20,102 bases of DNA from JBEKCP01 sp050014815 (GCA_050014815.1 JBEKCP010000033.1:1-20102), one strand, 5' to 3'; counted from the first letter of the stretch, positions 1-7,020 are shown. The notes: generated by a model from the letters alone, not told the origin. Numbers and translations: made by a program.

Positions 1-24
1 CGCTTCGCTCGACCCACCCTACAA
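1..24. repeat. Truncated dispersed-repeat end at the window edge
   Basis: The first bases, read on the minus strand, give GTAGGGTGGGTCGAGCGAAG. I recall this as a frequent intergenic dispersed repeat in planctomycete and other bacterial genomes. The window cuts it, so its other arm cannot be seen. No coding potential is visible before the glycosyltransferase start. Confidence 0.4.
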
Positions 25-84
25 ATCTCCGACCTTCCGCAAAGGAAGTTCATTGCGTAAGTTCGTGAAAGTGAGACCGTGGGG

Positions 85-1128
85 ATGAAAGTCCTGGTGC
101 TGTCCCAAGAAGTGGACGAGATTTCGTACCGCTATCGGATCGAGCCGTTCCTCCCGGCGCTTGCCCGGCAAGGGATCGCTGTCGAGACGATGATCCTGGA
201 TGGCACGATTCTCGGGCGGACGCGACAGTTGCTCCGCGCGGGCAAGTTCGACCTGGCCATCCTCCAGCGCAAATTGATGTCGATGGTCCAGGTCGGCATC
301 CTGCGATCCGTGGCCCCGCGACTGGTCTACGAGCTGGACGACGCCCTCTTCCAGCGATGCAGCGGTCATCGCAAAGGGCCGAATAGTTGGCGACTCGCTG
401 CCCGCTTCTGGGCTACGCTGCGGGCGGCGGACCTGGTGATTGTCGGCAACGAATACCTCAAGCAGCGTGCGGCGGCACACGTCGAGCCCGGCCGGATCGA
501 GGTCATCCCCACGTGCGTCGACCCGGACCGCTACCGCCCGGCCTCGCACCTCGCCCGCGGCGCCGCAGCGCGGCTGGCATGGATCGGCCAGACGTGTACG
601 CTGCGAGGGTTCCAATTGGCAGCGGACTGCCTGGCGGCGGCGGGGAGGCGATTGCCGGGATTGACGCTGCGATTGATCTGCGACCAGGGCCTTGAATTGC
701 CCGACCTGCGGACGCAACTCCGCCCCTGGTCCTCCGCCACGGAGGCCGGCGAGCTGGCCGCAGCCGACATCGGCGTCAGTTGGCTGCCGGACGACTCCTT
801 TACGCGGGGCAAATGCGGGCTGAAGATCCTGCAATACATGGCTGCGGGCCTGCCGGTGGTCGCCAACCCGGTCGGCGTGACTCCCGGGCTGGTGACGCAC
901 GGCCTGACGGGTTTTCTGGCCACGACGCCCCGCGAGTGGGCCGACGCCGTGGAGCGATTGGCCCGGGACCCCGATTTGCGGCGGCGGATGGGGGCCGCGG
1001 GCCGTGAGCGGCTCCAGCGGGAATTCAGCGTCCAACGGTGGGCGCCGCGGCTGGCGGCGCTCGTCCGGCAGGTGCATTCAGCCACGGATGGAACACCGAT
1101 CGAACACGGATGGAAGAAAGCGGGTTGA
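85..1128 (+). CDS. GT4-type glycosyltransferase
   Basis: Probable cytoplasmic retaining glycosyltransferase of the GT-B fold, transferring a sugar from a nucleotide-sugar donor to a glycan or lipid acceptor; the substrate cannot be read from sequence. It starts MKVLVLSQEVDE. A Rossmann-like N-terminal half with YELDDALF (about residues 90-97) is followed by the linker IPTCVDPDRY (about 145-154). The donor-site segment KCGLKILQYMAAGLPVVA is near residues 247-264, as in GT4 enzymes that read ECALKLLEYMAAGLPVVA. The usual second motif, E-x7-E, is altered: the first Glu position is Lys and the second is Gln (LQYM). Start: ATG at 85 gives a natural N-terminus; GTG at 79 in the same frame is possible. 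The last 15 or so residues (ATDGTPIEHGWKKAG) are encoded by an inverted repeat and look acquired. Confidence 0.85.
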   Translation: MKVLVLSQEVDEISYRYRIEPFLPALARQGIAVETMILDGTILGRTRQLLRAGKFDLAILQRKLMSMVQVGILRSVAPRLVYELDDALFQRCSGHRKGPNSWRLAARFWATLRAADLVIVGNEYLKQRAAAHVEPGRIEVIPTCVDPDRYRPASHLARGAAARLAWIGQTCTLRGFQLAADCLAAAGRRLPGLTLRLICDQGLELPDLRTQLRPWSSATEAGELAAADIGVSWLPDDSFTRGKCGLKILQYMAAGLPVVANPVGVTPGLVTHGLTGFLATTPREWADAVERLARDPDLRRRMGAAGRERLQREFSVQRWAPRLAALVRQVHSATDGTPIEHGWKKAG

Positions 1129-1172
1129 AGTGTTTGCGATTCCGTGCTTCATCCGTGTTTCATCCGTGGCTG
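1079..1172. repeat. Inverted repeat spanning two convergent 3' ends
   Basis: The left arm at 1079-1116 has the plan CAGCCACGGATG...ACACGGATGGAAG. The right arm at 1147-1172 is its complement (CTTCATCCGTG, CATCCGTGGCTG). The arms differ mainly by about 12 extra bases in the left one. Both the glycosyltransferase and the phosphatase terminate inside the arms, so the repeat provides their final codons. As RNA it could fold into a long stem and act as a bidirectional terminator, but no U-tract follows. Confidence 0.65.
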
Positions 1173-1835
1173 GGGTCCCTGTCTCAGCCTGCCCGTCTTG
1201 TTCGCCTGCCACAGCCGGCCGCCGGCCACCTCCAGCGCGGTGAGCCAGCCTTCGCCGTAGCACCAGGTGTCGATGCACAGCAGGTGGCCCAGATCGAGGA
1301 TCTCGCCCGTCTTCTGCGAGGTGTGCCCCACGATCGCGATCTTGCCGGAGACGTGGGGGCCGGGCAGCCCTCTCTTGAGCGACTCCCACACCAGCACGTC
1401 GCGGGGCTGTCGGGCCAGCGCGAGGTCGCTGCGATAGCTGGCGTGTACGAAGAAGTGCCGCGGCGTCTCGTAGTAGAGCCGGCAGCCTTCGAGGAAGTCG
1501 AGGTGCCTCGGCCAGACGCCCTCCGGCAGGAGCGCGTGGTACGAGGCCAGGGTCGCGTCGCCGCCGAAGGCCAGCCAATCGCTGAACAGGTCGCTGCGCC
1601 CCCGGCACACCTTCAGCATCATTTCGTCGTGGTTGCCCAACAGCGGCACGAGCCGCGTCCGCCCGGCCAGCCGGCAGAGTTCCTCCAGTACGCCGCAGGT
1701 GTCCGGCCCGCGGTCCCCGTAGTCGCCCATCGCGACGATCGTGTCCTTGGGGCCCGGGTCGATCGCCGTCAGCAGGGTCTGGAGGGCGGCCAGACATCCG
1801 TGAATATCGCCAATCGCAATCAGTCGGCCCGGCAC
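1149..1835 (-). CDS. PPP-family serine/threonine protein phosphatase (metallophosphoesterase)
   Basis: Binuclear-metal phosphoesterase that would hydrolyse phospho-Ser/Thr or small phosphoester substrates in the cytoplasm. The three metal signatures are present in order: GDIHG (residues 9-13), GDYGDRGPD (37-45, with Gly where Ile or Val is usual) and GNHDE (67-71). Later metal ligands fit HAS (FFVHASY) and VGHTS. The length of 228 residues is normal for bacterial PPP enzymes. I chose GTG at 1835, which gives MPGRLIAIGDIHG and has GGAGG 11 nt upstream. An in-frame TTG at 1853 would overlap that Shine-Dalgarno sequence. The C-terminal residues PRMKHG are encoded by the inverted repeat shared with the convergent glycosyltransferase. 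Confidence 0.85.
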   Translation of the reverse strand: MPGRLIAIGDIHGCLAALQTLLTAIDPGPKDTIVAMGDYGDRGPDTCGVLEELCRLAGRTRLVPLLGNHDEMMLKVCRGRSDLFSDWLAFGGDATLASYHALLPEGVWPRHLDFLEGCRLYYETPRHFFVHASYRSDLALARQPRDVLVWESLKRGLPGPHVSGKIAIVGHTSQKTGEILDLGHLLCIDTWCYGEGWLTALEVAGGRLWQANKTGRLRQGPQPRMKHG

Positions 1836-1880
1836 GATGGTCTCATCCTCCAACCGTTTTCCATTTCAGTATTCTAACTC

Positions 1881-1920
1881 AAGCGGCGGACCAACGGGCA
1901 GGCGCCTCCGCCGCTTTTCT
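1881..1920 (+). terminator. Hairpin with T-rich tail in a divergent gap
   Basis: AAGCGGCGGA (1881-1890) pairs perfectly with TCCGCCGCTT (1907-1916), followed by TTCT. The shape is that of an intrinsic terminator on the plus strand. Its position between divergent genes suggests it would stop plus-strand transcription running antisense through the phosphatase. It could instead be a dispersed palindrome. Confidence 0.4.
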
Positions 1921-1948
1921 TGCGGCGGGGGCGCGGCGATGGTAGAAT
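1920..1948 (+). promoter_or_regulatory. Candidate sigma70 promoter of the small membrane protein
   Basis: TTGCGG (1920-1925) and TAGAAT (1943-1948) are separated by 17 nt and lie about 34 nt upstream of the ATG at 1982. The -35 is a partial match and the -10 is good. Confidence 0.4.
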
Positions 1949-1981
1949 CCGGTCGTGCCCTGAACACTCAGCGATTGCTTG

Positions 1982-2395
1982 ATGTCCGACTCCGAGCCAC
2001 CCGCAGACGACGCCGGCGCGCCGGACGACCAGTACCGGTTGGCGCCGCCGGACCCGGGGCCGGGTCCGCCCGAGCCGCGGCTGCCCGGCGAGCCGGTCGA
2101 CCCGGCTCGGCTCGAGCCTCCGCCGAAAGAGCGGTTCCAGTTCTCGATTTCCGACCTGTTGCTCGTGACGGCGGCCGTATCGCTGCTGTTGAGCATCACG
2201 GGCCGGCTGGTTCAGATCATGCCGGGCGGCCCGACGCCCGCGAACTTCGCCGGAGTGATGGGGCTCGGCGCCCTGGCCTGCATGATCGTGCTGGCGCTTA
2301 TCCCGCAACCGCGGGGCATCATCCTGCTGGGCTGGTGGGTGCTCTCGGCCCTGTACGTCATGGCCTGCGCCATGGCGCTGTTGACGCACGGATAG
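1982..2395 (+). CDS. Small membrane protein of planctomycete type, unknown function
   Basis: A 137-residue protein. Residues 1-47 are acidic and Pro/Gly-rich with no hydrophobic segment, so likely cytoplasmic and disordered. The segment RFQFSISDLLLVTAAVSLLL begins near residue 50 and contains the first membrane helix. Two more hydrophobic helices follow, around FAGVMGLGALACMIVLALI and the segment from GIILLGWWV to the C-terminus. The 'F-x-F-S-I-x-D-L-L' lead-in before a helix recurs in many uncharacterised planctomycete membrane proteins, from my knowledge of such genomes. ATG at 1982 is preferred over the adjoining TTG at 1979. No function can be assigned. Confidence 0.7.
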   Translation: MSDSEPPADDAGAPDDQYRLAPPDPGPGPPEPRLPGEPVDPARLEPPPKERFQFSISDLLLVTAAVSLLLSITGRLVQIMPGGPTPANFAGVMGLGALACMIVLALIPQPRGIILLGWWVLSALYVMACAMALLTHG

Positions 2396-2414
2396 GAAGA
2401 TGGCGGACGCCCAA

Positions 2415-2440
2415 ACTAGCCCGAAGCGCAAGCGAGGGAG
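2415..2440. repeat. Dispersed intergenic repeat (CTAGCCCGAAGCGCAAGCG type)
   Basis: ACTAGCCCGAAGCGCAAGCG followed by AGGGAG lies between the convergent membrane-protein and XRE genes. I recall the same string as a multi-copy intergenic repeat in planctomycete genomes. Only one copy is in this window, so its repetitive nature rests on memory. Confidence 0.4.
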
Positions 2441-2458
2441 CGCCAACGCATTGCCCTG

Positions 2459-2821
2459 TTAGAAGAGTTGCAGTTCTCTTGTCGCCGCCTGTAGGCGGCT
2501 TTGAGAGGATGCCCCTCCGCTGAACTGACGCATCCTTACCGTCTCCTTTGGGAAACGTGCGATGACTTCCAGTTCACCACCGAGCGCTTTCACGATCTTG
2601 CGGAGCGTTGAAATCTGCATATCGGACTGCTTTTCCAGCTTCGACAGGCTCGGCTGCTTGACTCCCAGCGCCTCGGCGACCTGCCGCTGGCTCTTGCCGG
2701 CCAAACGTCGAATCTCGCTCAGGAGCAACTCGGCCAGCAATTCCCGCGTGCGGTTGGCTGCCCGCTGACGCGTTCGCTGCGTGGTCGTTCGTTTCACCAA
2801 TTGATCGAATGACTTGGCCAT
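2459..2821 (-). CDS. XRE-family HTH regulator, HigA-like antitoxin without an adjacent toxin
   Basis: DNA-binding protein of 120 residues. The helix-turn-helix is at about residues 43-64 (GKSQRQVAEALGVKQPSLSK), followed by LEKQSDMQISTLRKIVKALG and GELEVIARFP, the usual order in HigA-like XRE antitoxins. Such proteins repress their own promoter and neutralise a RelE-fold toxin. No toxin ORF lies next to it: upstream is the flavodiiron gene, downstream a membrane protein on the other strand. It may therefore be an orphan regulator or a remnant pair. The tail after residue 100 (SGGASSQSRLQAATRELQLF) is encoded across a palindrome at 2480-2504 and looks like read-through into a repeat. AGGGGG sits 7 nt before the ATG. 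Confidence 0.8.
   Translation of the reverse strand: MAKSFDQLVKRTTTQRTRQRAANRTRELLAELLLSEIRRLAGKSQRQVAEALGVKQPSLSKLEKQSDMQISTLRKIVKALGGELEVIARFPKETVRMRQFSGGASSQSRLQAATRELQLF
2480..2504. repeat. Palindrome inside the 3' end of the XRE gene
   Basis: GCCGCCT (2484-2490) and AGGCGGC (2493-2499) form a perfect 7-bp stem with a GT loop, and flanking bases extend pairing imperfectly. It lies in codons for the last 20 residues of the XRE protein, a part not expected in the family. This suggests that a palindromic repeat replaced the original stop codon. Confidence 0.5.
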
Positions 2822-2878
2822 CTCACTTCCCCCTCAGCCGTCGAATTCCGCCGTGGTGGCCACCTTCCACATACCGCA

Positions 2879-2907
2879 AGTATAGCCTATAGGCTATACC
2901 AGGTCAA
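2879..2907 (-). promoter_or_regulatory. Sigma70 promoter with 20-bp palindromic operator for the XRE gene
   Basis: On the minus strand, TTGACC (2907-2902) and TATACT (2884-2879) are exactly 17 nt apart. The perfect palindrome GTATAGCCTATAGGCTATAC (2880-2899) fills the spacer and overlaps the -10. That is where an XRE dimer would block polymerase, so negative autoregulation is likely. The -35 hexamer contains the TGA stop codon of the flavodiiron gene (2906-2904). Palindromes of the TATAGCC-TATA-GGCTATA kind are typical XRE antitoxin operators. Confidence 0.75.
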
Positions 2908-4145
2908 TAGCCGATTCCCGAGCAAAAGACGGTGGCACCGGCGGCCTTAGCTTGGGCTGCCTCGGCCAGGCGACGGCCGGCGGCGCGGCAGGCCGCCAGC
3001 ACGTCGGCCGTGGGCCGGTACTTGGCCCGCAAAGGCGGCCCCGCCATTTCCCAGCCGAGCGCCGCAAGCCCTTCTTGCACCGTTTCCGGGCCGCCGGGCC
3101 CCCAACCGTACGAGCCGAAGGCCATGGCCGCCTTGCCCGAAGGCTTCAATCCCCGGAGGTAACTCAACACCGCGGCGGCGGCCGGCGTGGGACCGCGGTT
3201 GAGCGTGGGGCAGCCGACGGCCACCGCCGCGGCATCGTGTACCTCGGCCGCGATCCGCGTCAGGCTGGTCGCCCGCATCGAGATCAGCACTGCGTGGACC
3301 CCCGGCTGCGAGGCGCCGTCGAGGATCGCCTCGGCCATCGCGCGGGTGCTCTCCCACATGGTGTCGTAGAGCACGACCACCTTGGCGGCCCTGCGGCCCG
3401 TGGCCCAGTCGCGGTAGGCCGCGAGGATCTCCGCCACGCCCGACCGCCAGATGACGCCGTGGCTCGGCGCGATCGCATCGATCTCCAGCCCACGGAGCTT
3501 GTCGAGGCTCATCAGCACCGCTTTCGGATACGGGAGCAGGATGTTGGCGAAATACGTCTTCGCTTCGTCGAACACCTGCTCACGGGGCATCTCGTCGTCA
3601 AACCGCGGCCCGCTGGCCATGTGCTGGCCGAAAACGTCCATCGAGAAGAGGAGCCGCTCCTCGGGCACGCAGGTCCACATCGACTCGGGCCAATGGACCA
3701 TGGGCGTCTCGTAGAACTCCAGGGAGCGGCGGCCCAGGCATAGCCGGTCCCCCTCCTTGACGACCTGGAACTTCCACGCCGCGGTGTCGAAGTGCTCGGC
3801 GAGCGCGGCGCGGCACTTCGCGTCGCAGACGACCGTCGCCCCCGGATACGCCCGCAATACCTCCGATAGCGCCCCGGAATGGTCCAACTCGGCATGATTG
3901 ACCACGAGGTAGTCCAGTCCGCCGCTTACGGATTGGCCGGTCTGCTGACCGAGCACCGCGGCGATGTTCCCCAAGAGCGTGTCCGCGTGTTCCTGCTTGA
4001 CGGTGTCGATCAGGGCCGTCCTTTCGTCGCGGAGCAGGTAGGCGTTGTAGGTCGTTCCGCAGGCCGTGTCGTAGCCGTGGAAATCGCGAATGCTCCAATC
4101 GACGTAGCCGACCCAGAAGATGTCCGGACGCAGGGTGATGTTCAT
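2904..4145 (-). CDS. A-type flavodiiron protein (FprA/ROO family)
   Basis: Cytoplasmic O2 and/or NO reductase: a diiron site reduces O2 to water or NO to N2O with electrons passed through bound FMN. The N-terminal metallo-beta-lactamase-like domain keeps every iron ligand: H84-x-E86-x-D88-H89 in NHAELDHSG, H151 in PMVHWPES, D170 in FSMDVFGQH and H229 in APSHGVIWR. The flavodoxin domain begins near residue 255 (KVVVLYDTMWESTRAMAEAI). At 413 residues it is a two-domain class A enzyme without a rubredoxin extension, so a separate reductase must supply electrons. Its ATG overlaps the permease stop (ATGA at 4145-4142), so translation is coupled. A much longer same-frame extension to 5048 runs antisense-like through the permease and is not real. 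Confidence 0.92.
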   Translation of the reverse strand: MNITLRPDIFWVGYVDWSIRDFHGYDTACGTTYNAYLLRDERTALIDTVKQEHADTLLGNIAAVLGQQTGQSVSGGLDYLVVNHAELDHSGALSEVLRAYPGATVVCDAKCRAALAEHFDTAAWKFQVVKEGDRLCLGRRSLEFYETPMVHWPESMWTCVPEERLLFSMDVFGQHMASGPRFDDEMPREQVFDEAKTYFANILLPYPKAVLMSLDKLRGLEIDAIAPSHGVIWRSGVAEILAAYRDWATGRRAAKVVVLYDTMWESTRAMAEAILDGASQPGVHAVLISMRATSLTRIAAEVHDAAAVAVGCPTLNRGPTPAAAAVLSYLRGLKPSGKAAMAFGSYGWGPGGPETVQEGLAALGWEMAGPPLRAKYRPTADVLAACRAAGRRLAEAAQAKAAGATVFCSGIGY

Positions 4146-5224
4146 GCTTCGTGGCAGCAGGTCTTCTCGCCCGTCGGCTCGGCCGGCGTGCGGGGCGGCC
4201 GCGACAGTGGATAGGAGAGCACCAAGACGGCCAGCAAGGCGACGGCCCAAACGCTCGACCACCAACCCCCTTCGCCCATCGTATGACCGGCAGCGCCAAG
4301 CTGCGGCATCCAAGAGCCGACCAGGCGCATGACCAGGTCCAGGAGCAGTCCGCAGAGGACCGCGCTCAGGGCGACGGTCAGCAGGTAGAGGATCGTAGTC
4401 CGCCGGCCCAGGACCTTCCAGATAGTGGGGAGCGTGGAGAAGTTGGTTGCGGCGCCGGCGATGAGAAAGGCCAGGGCCGCGCCCGGCGACGCGCCCAGGC
4501 AGATCAGGCCCGCCGCGATCGGCACGGAGGCGGTCGCACATACATAGAGCGGGATCCCCACGGCCATCAAAATGAGGATCGAGGCCAGTCCACCGCCGAA
4601 CGAGGTCTGCACGTGGTAGAGATTCACCACGGCGGCCACGGCGCCGGCCAGGAGGACGCCGACGGCCAGGGGCGCGGCCAGGTCTCGCGGCAAGGTGACG
4701 AAGCCGTAGCGGACGGCCCGCCACAGCAGGCCGCCCGTGCGGTCGCCCGTGCAGCAGGCCTCGGTGCAGGCGGCCGGCTCGGGCTCGCCGCCGGGGTCGG
4801 TCCGGCGGTCCTCGCCGAAAAGGAGGACCAGGATCCCGCCGAGGATCCCGCTCACCAGCGCGGCCACGGGCCGGAAGGCCGCGAAGACCGGGCCGAGCAT
4901 CGCGTAGCTTGCGGCGATGCTGTCCACGCCGGTTTGCGGGGTGGAGAGCAGGAAGGCGGTGGTTGCCGCGCGGCTGGCCCCGTGCCGCCGCATCGAGGCG
5001 GCCACCGGGATGACGCTGCACGAGCACAGCGGCAGCGGGATGCCCCACAGGGCCGCCTCAAGGACCGGACGGAGCCCCCGCCCGCCCAGGTGACGCTCCG
5101 TCCACTCCGGCGAGATCAGGACCGACAACCCTCCGGCCATGGCAAATCCGAACAACAGGTACGGGGCCATCTCGCCCAGCACCAGCCAGCTTTGCGATAA
5201 GATGTTCAGCAGTAGCTCGTACAT
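4142..5224 (-). CDS. SO_0444-like Cu/Zn efflux permease (DUF318/ArsP-YraQ superfamily)
   Basis: Polytopic inner-membrane protein of 360 residues, probably exporting a thiophilic metal. Diagnostic is PLPLCSCSVIPVAASMRRHG (residues 63-82) followed by AFLLSTPQTGVDSI, the permease signature with a CSC motif. A second half begins after a Cys-rich cytosolic loop (CTEACC, about residues 152-157) and contains VCATASVPIAAGLI and GAATNFSTLP. The C-terminus ends KTCCHEA, another potential metal-binding patch. Hydrophobic helices are spread over the full length. It starts in a TAATG overlap with the peroxiredoxin stop and ends in an ATGA overlap with the flavodiiron start, so the three are one translational unit. 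The transported metal is inferred from family only. Confidence 0.85.
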   Translation of the reverse strand: MYELLLNILSQSWLVLGEMAPYLLFGFAMAGGLSVLISPEWTERHLGGRGLRPVLEAALWGIPLPLCSCSVIPVAASMRRHGASRAATTAFLLSTPQTGVDSIAASYAMLGPVFAAFRPVAALVSGILGGILVLLFGEDRRTDPGGEPEPAACTEACCTGDRTGGLLWRAVRYGFVTLPRDLAAPLAVGVLLAGAVAAVVNLYHVQTSFGGGLASILILMAVGIPLYVCATASVPIAAGLICLGASPGAALAFLIAGAATNFSTLPTIWKVLGRRTTILYLLTVALSAVLCGLLLDLVMRLVGSWMPQLGAAGHTMGEGGWWSSVWAVALLAVLVLSYPLSRPPRTPAEPTGEKTCCHEA

Positions 5225-5814
5225 TAAGTTGCGTGTTTGGCCAGGTACTCCGCGACGCCCTTGGAGGTCGGCTTCATGGCCTCTTCGCCGGGCCGCCAGT
5301 TGGCGGGGCAGACCTCGCCGTGGGCCTCGGTGAACTGCAGGGCATCGAGGACCCGCAGGGCCTCGTCCACGCTTCGCCCCAGCGGCAGGTCATTGACCAG
5401 GGCATGGCGGACCACCCCGTCCTTGTCGATCAGGAACAGCCCGCGCAACGCCACGCCCCCCTCGGTCAGCACGCCGTAGTCCTTCGAGATCTCCTTTTTG
5501 AGGTCGGCCACCAGCGGGTAGCCGATCGGGCCCAGCCCGCCCTGGTTCCGCGGCGTGTTCTTCCAGGCCAGGTGCGTGTAATGGGAATCCACGGAAACGC
5601 CGACGAGCATCGCGTTCCTCTCCTCGAACTTCCGCACCGCCTTGTCGAAGGCGATGATCTCCGAGGGACACACGAAGGTGAAGTCCAGCGGGTAGAAGAA
5701 CAACACGACGTACTTCCCCCGGTACGACGACAGCCGCAGGTCGGCGAACGTATTGTCCGGCATGACGGCCTTCGCGGAGAAATCGGGGGCGGGCTTGGTA
5801 ACCAGGCAGCACAT
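5224..5814 (-). CDS. Typical 2-Cys peroxiredoxin (AhpC/Prx1 type)
   Basis: Thiol peroxidase reducing H2O2, organic peroxides or peroxynitrite in the cytoplasm. The peroxidatic Cys49 lies in DFTFVCPSE, with the supporting Arg in ALRGLFLID (R124). The resolving Cys169 is in GEVCPANW, so disulfide exchange is between subunits. The length of 196 residues is usual. I chose ATG at 5814 (MCCLVTKPAPDF) because AAAGGA is 7 nt upstream; an ORF extension to 5844 lacks a better site. It is the first gene of the tightly overlapping peroxiredoxin-permease-flavodiiron block, and ferritin is 95 nt upstream on the same strand. Confidence 0.93.
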   Translation of the reverse strand: MCCLVTKPAPDFSAKAVMPDNTFADLRLSSYRGKYVVLFFYPLDFTFVCPSEIIAFDKAVRKFEERNAMLVGVSVDSHYTHLAWKNTPRNQGGLGPIGYPLVADLKKEISKDYGVLTEGGVALRGLFLIDKDGVVRHALVNDLPLGRSVDEALRVLDALQFTEAHGEVCPANWRPGEEAMKPTSKGVAEYLAKHAT

Positions 5815-5860
5815 GATCGGGTCCTTTCTTTGAGTTCTAGTCAAGGCGGGCTAGAATGCA

Positions 5861-5881
5861 ACGTTTCGCTTTCAGAAACGT
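5861..5881. repeat. Intergenic hairpin between ferritin and peroxiredoxin
   Basis: ACGTTTC (5861-5867) pairs perfectly with GAAACGT (5875-5881) around a 7-nt loop. No T-tract follows on the minus strand, so it may be a partial terminator, an RNA processing site or an operator. The gap is 95 nt, and this is the only clear structure in it. Confidence 0.4.
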
Positions 5882-5909
5882 ACCACTACTCCCCGCGTAC
5901 GGTATAAAT

Positions 5910-6404
5910 TCAGTCTCCCGCTCGCTTGCCGAGCTCGGAATCGAGGAACAACAGGCCGACGTTCCCGTCGCCCATCATCTTGAGCTTCTCGACGATTATC
6001 TGGGCGTTGGCCTCTTCCTCGACCTGCTCGTTGACGAACCATTGCAGGAACGCGTGGGTGGCGAAATCGGCCTCGCTGGCGGCCAGCTTCACCAGGCCGT
6101 GGATCCGCCCCGTGACCTGGCATTCGTGGTTCAGGGCATCCTGGAAGGCGTCCTGGACCGAGCTCCACTTCTCCTTCGGCGCGCCCAGCGGCAAGAACGA
6201 GACGTGACCGCCGCGATCGACAATCTGCTGGAAGAACTTCATGGCGTGGCGCCATTCCTCGCCGGCCTGCACCTTCATCCAGTGGGCCATGCCGCGGAGG
6301 CTCCGCGACTCGAAATGGGCCGCCATCGAGAGGTAGAGATACGCCGACGCCATCTCGGCGTTCATCTGGTCGTTCAGGGCGTCCTGAATGTTCGACTTGA
6401 GCAT
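5910..6404 (-). CDS. ftnA: Non-haem ferritin, FtnA type
   Basis: Iron storage protein forming a 24-mer; oxidises Fe(II) and keeps it as a mineral, limiting Fenton chemistry. Ferroxidase ligands fall at the numbers known for bacterial FtnA: E17, E50, H53 and E94 (sites A/B), Q127, and E49, E126, E129, E130 for the third site. No haem-binding Met as in bacterioferritin is evident. At 164 residues it has the usual length. AAAGGAAG lies 9 nt before the ATG. Downstream, after 95 nt, is the peroxiredoxin operon on the same strand, so iron storage and peroxide removal may be co-transcribed or co-regulated. No clear Fur or PerR box was recognised. Confidence 0.92.
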   Translation of the reverse strand: MLKSNIQDALNDQMNAEMASAYLYLSMAAHFESRSLRGMAHWMKVQAGEEWRHAMKFFQQIVDRGGHVSFLPLGAPKEKWSSVQDAFQDALNHECQVTGRIHGLVKLAASEADFATHAFLQWFVNEQVEEEANAQIIVEKLKMMGDGNVGLLFLDSELGKRAGD

Positions 6405-6466
6405 GGTTTCGATCTTCCTTTCACGAGTTTTCAGGGCAACGGGGACAAATACCGTCCAGCTTGTGA

Positions 6467-6494
6467 ATCATACCGGTGCGGGCCAGCAGGTCGA
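6467..6494 (-). promoter_or_regulatory. Candidate sigma70 promoter of ferritin
   Basis: On the minus strand TCGACC (6494-6489) and TATGAT (6472-6467) are 16 nt apart, with the -10 about 62 nt upstream of the ferritin ATG. The -10 matches well and the -35 moderately. Confidence 0.35.
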
Positions 6495-6520
6495 GGTCCT
6501 AGAGACGGTTCCGAGGCAGA

Positions 6521-6563
6521 TTAGGGCTAGTCGTCCTAAGCCCAGACGCAAAACGCCTGGGCT
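6521..6563. repeat. Composite hairpin repeat downstream of rplU
   Basis: AGCCCAGACG (6539-6548) pairs with CGCCTGGGCT (6554-6563) with one mismatch and a CAAAA loop. Just before it TTAGG and CCTAA (from 6521) form an overlapping stem. I recall this 'TAGCCCAGGCGTTTTGCG' palindrome as dispersed in planctomycete genomes. Lying after rplU on the minus strand, it might terminate that transcript. The rest of the 261-nt gap 6405-6665 shows only the ferritin promoter candidate. Confidence 0.5.
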
Positions 6564-6665
6564 ACAGAAAGGCCCCTTTCCCACGTTTTGCACCAACAGT
6601 GCCACCCGAAGCGTCGAATGATCCAAGATGAACCACCAACGGGGGGGTGTGGGCGGCCAACTCGG

Positions 6666-6980
6666 TCACCCGGCCGATATCTTCTCGACGACAACTCGGG
6701 TGAAGATTTGCCGGTGGCCTGTCCGGCGACGAAAGTTCTTGCGGCGGCGCATCTTCTGGATCACCAACTTCGGACCCTGGGCGACGGAGATCACGCGGGC
6801 GGTCACCACAGCCGACTCCAACGCTGGGCGACCGATCCGCAGGCCGCTTTCGTCCCGCACCGCCAAGACCCGCTCGAACTTCAATTCTTCGCCCGGTGGC
6901 AGGTCTCGGTAGTCGATCTCGATTTCCTGGCCCTCTTCAACCTTCAGTTGGTGCCGGCCGTCTTCAACTATTGCGTACAT
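6666..6980 (-). CDS. rplU: 50S ribosomal protein L21
   Basis: Large-subunit ribosomal protein binding 23S rRNA. It begins MYAIVEDGRHQLKVEEGQ and ends in the conserved basic segment KMRRRKNFRRRTGHRQIFTR followed by VVVEKISAG. At 104 residues it has normal family length. ATG at 6980 gives the canonical N-terminus; the ORF extends further but without family similarity. The usual neighbour rpmA (L27) is not downstream: the next 261 nt hold only repeats and the ferritin promoter region. The gene is therefore monocistronic here, with its own promoter. Confidence 0.95.
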   Translation of the reverse strand: MYAIVEDGRHQLKVEEGQEIEIDYRDLPPGEELKFERVLAVRDESGLRIGRPALESAVVTARVISVAQGPKLVIQKMRRRKNFRRRTGHRQIFTRVVVEKISAG

Positions 6981-7020
6981 GGGGGGTCCTGCCATCGTTC
7001 CGGGAGGTTCAGAGCCCTGT

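Noticed and set aside
4146..5048. Upstream in-frame extension of the flavodiiron ORF
   Set aside because: Its translation is Arg/Pro/Gly-rich low-complexity sequence in another frame of the permease gene. The ATG at 4145 gives the family N-terminus and overlaps the permease stop.
5815..5909. Fur or PerR operator between ferritin and peroxiredoxin
   Set aside because: The hairpin ACGTTTC/GAAACGT does not match the AT-rich consensus of either regulator.
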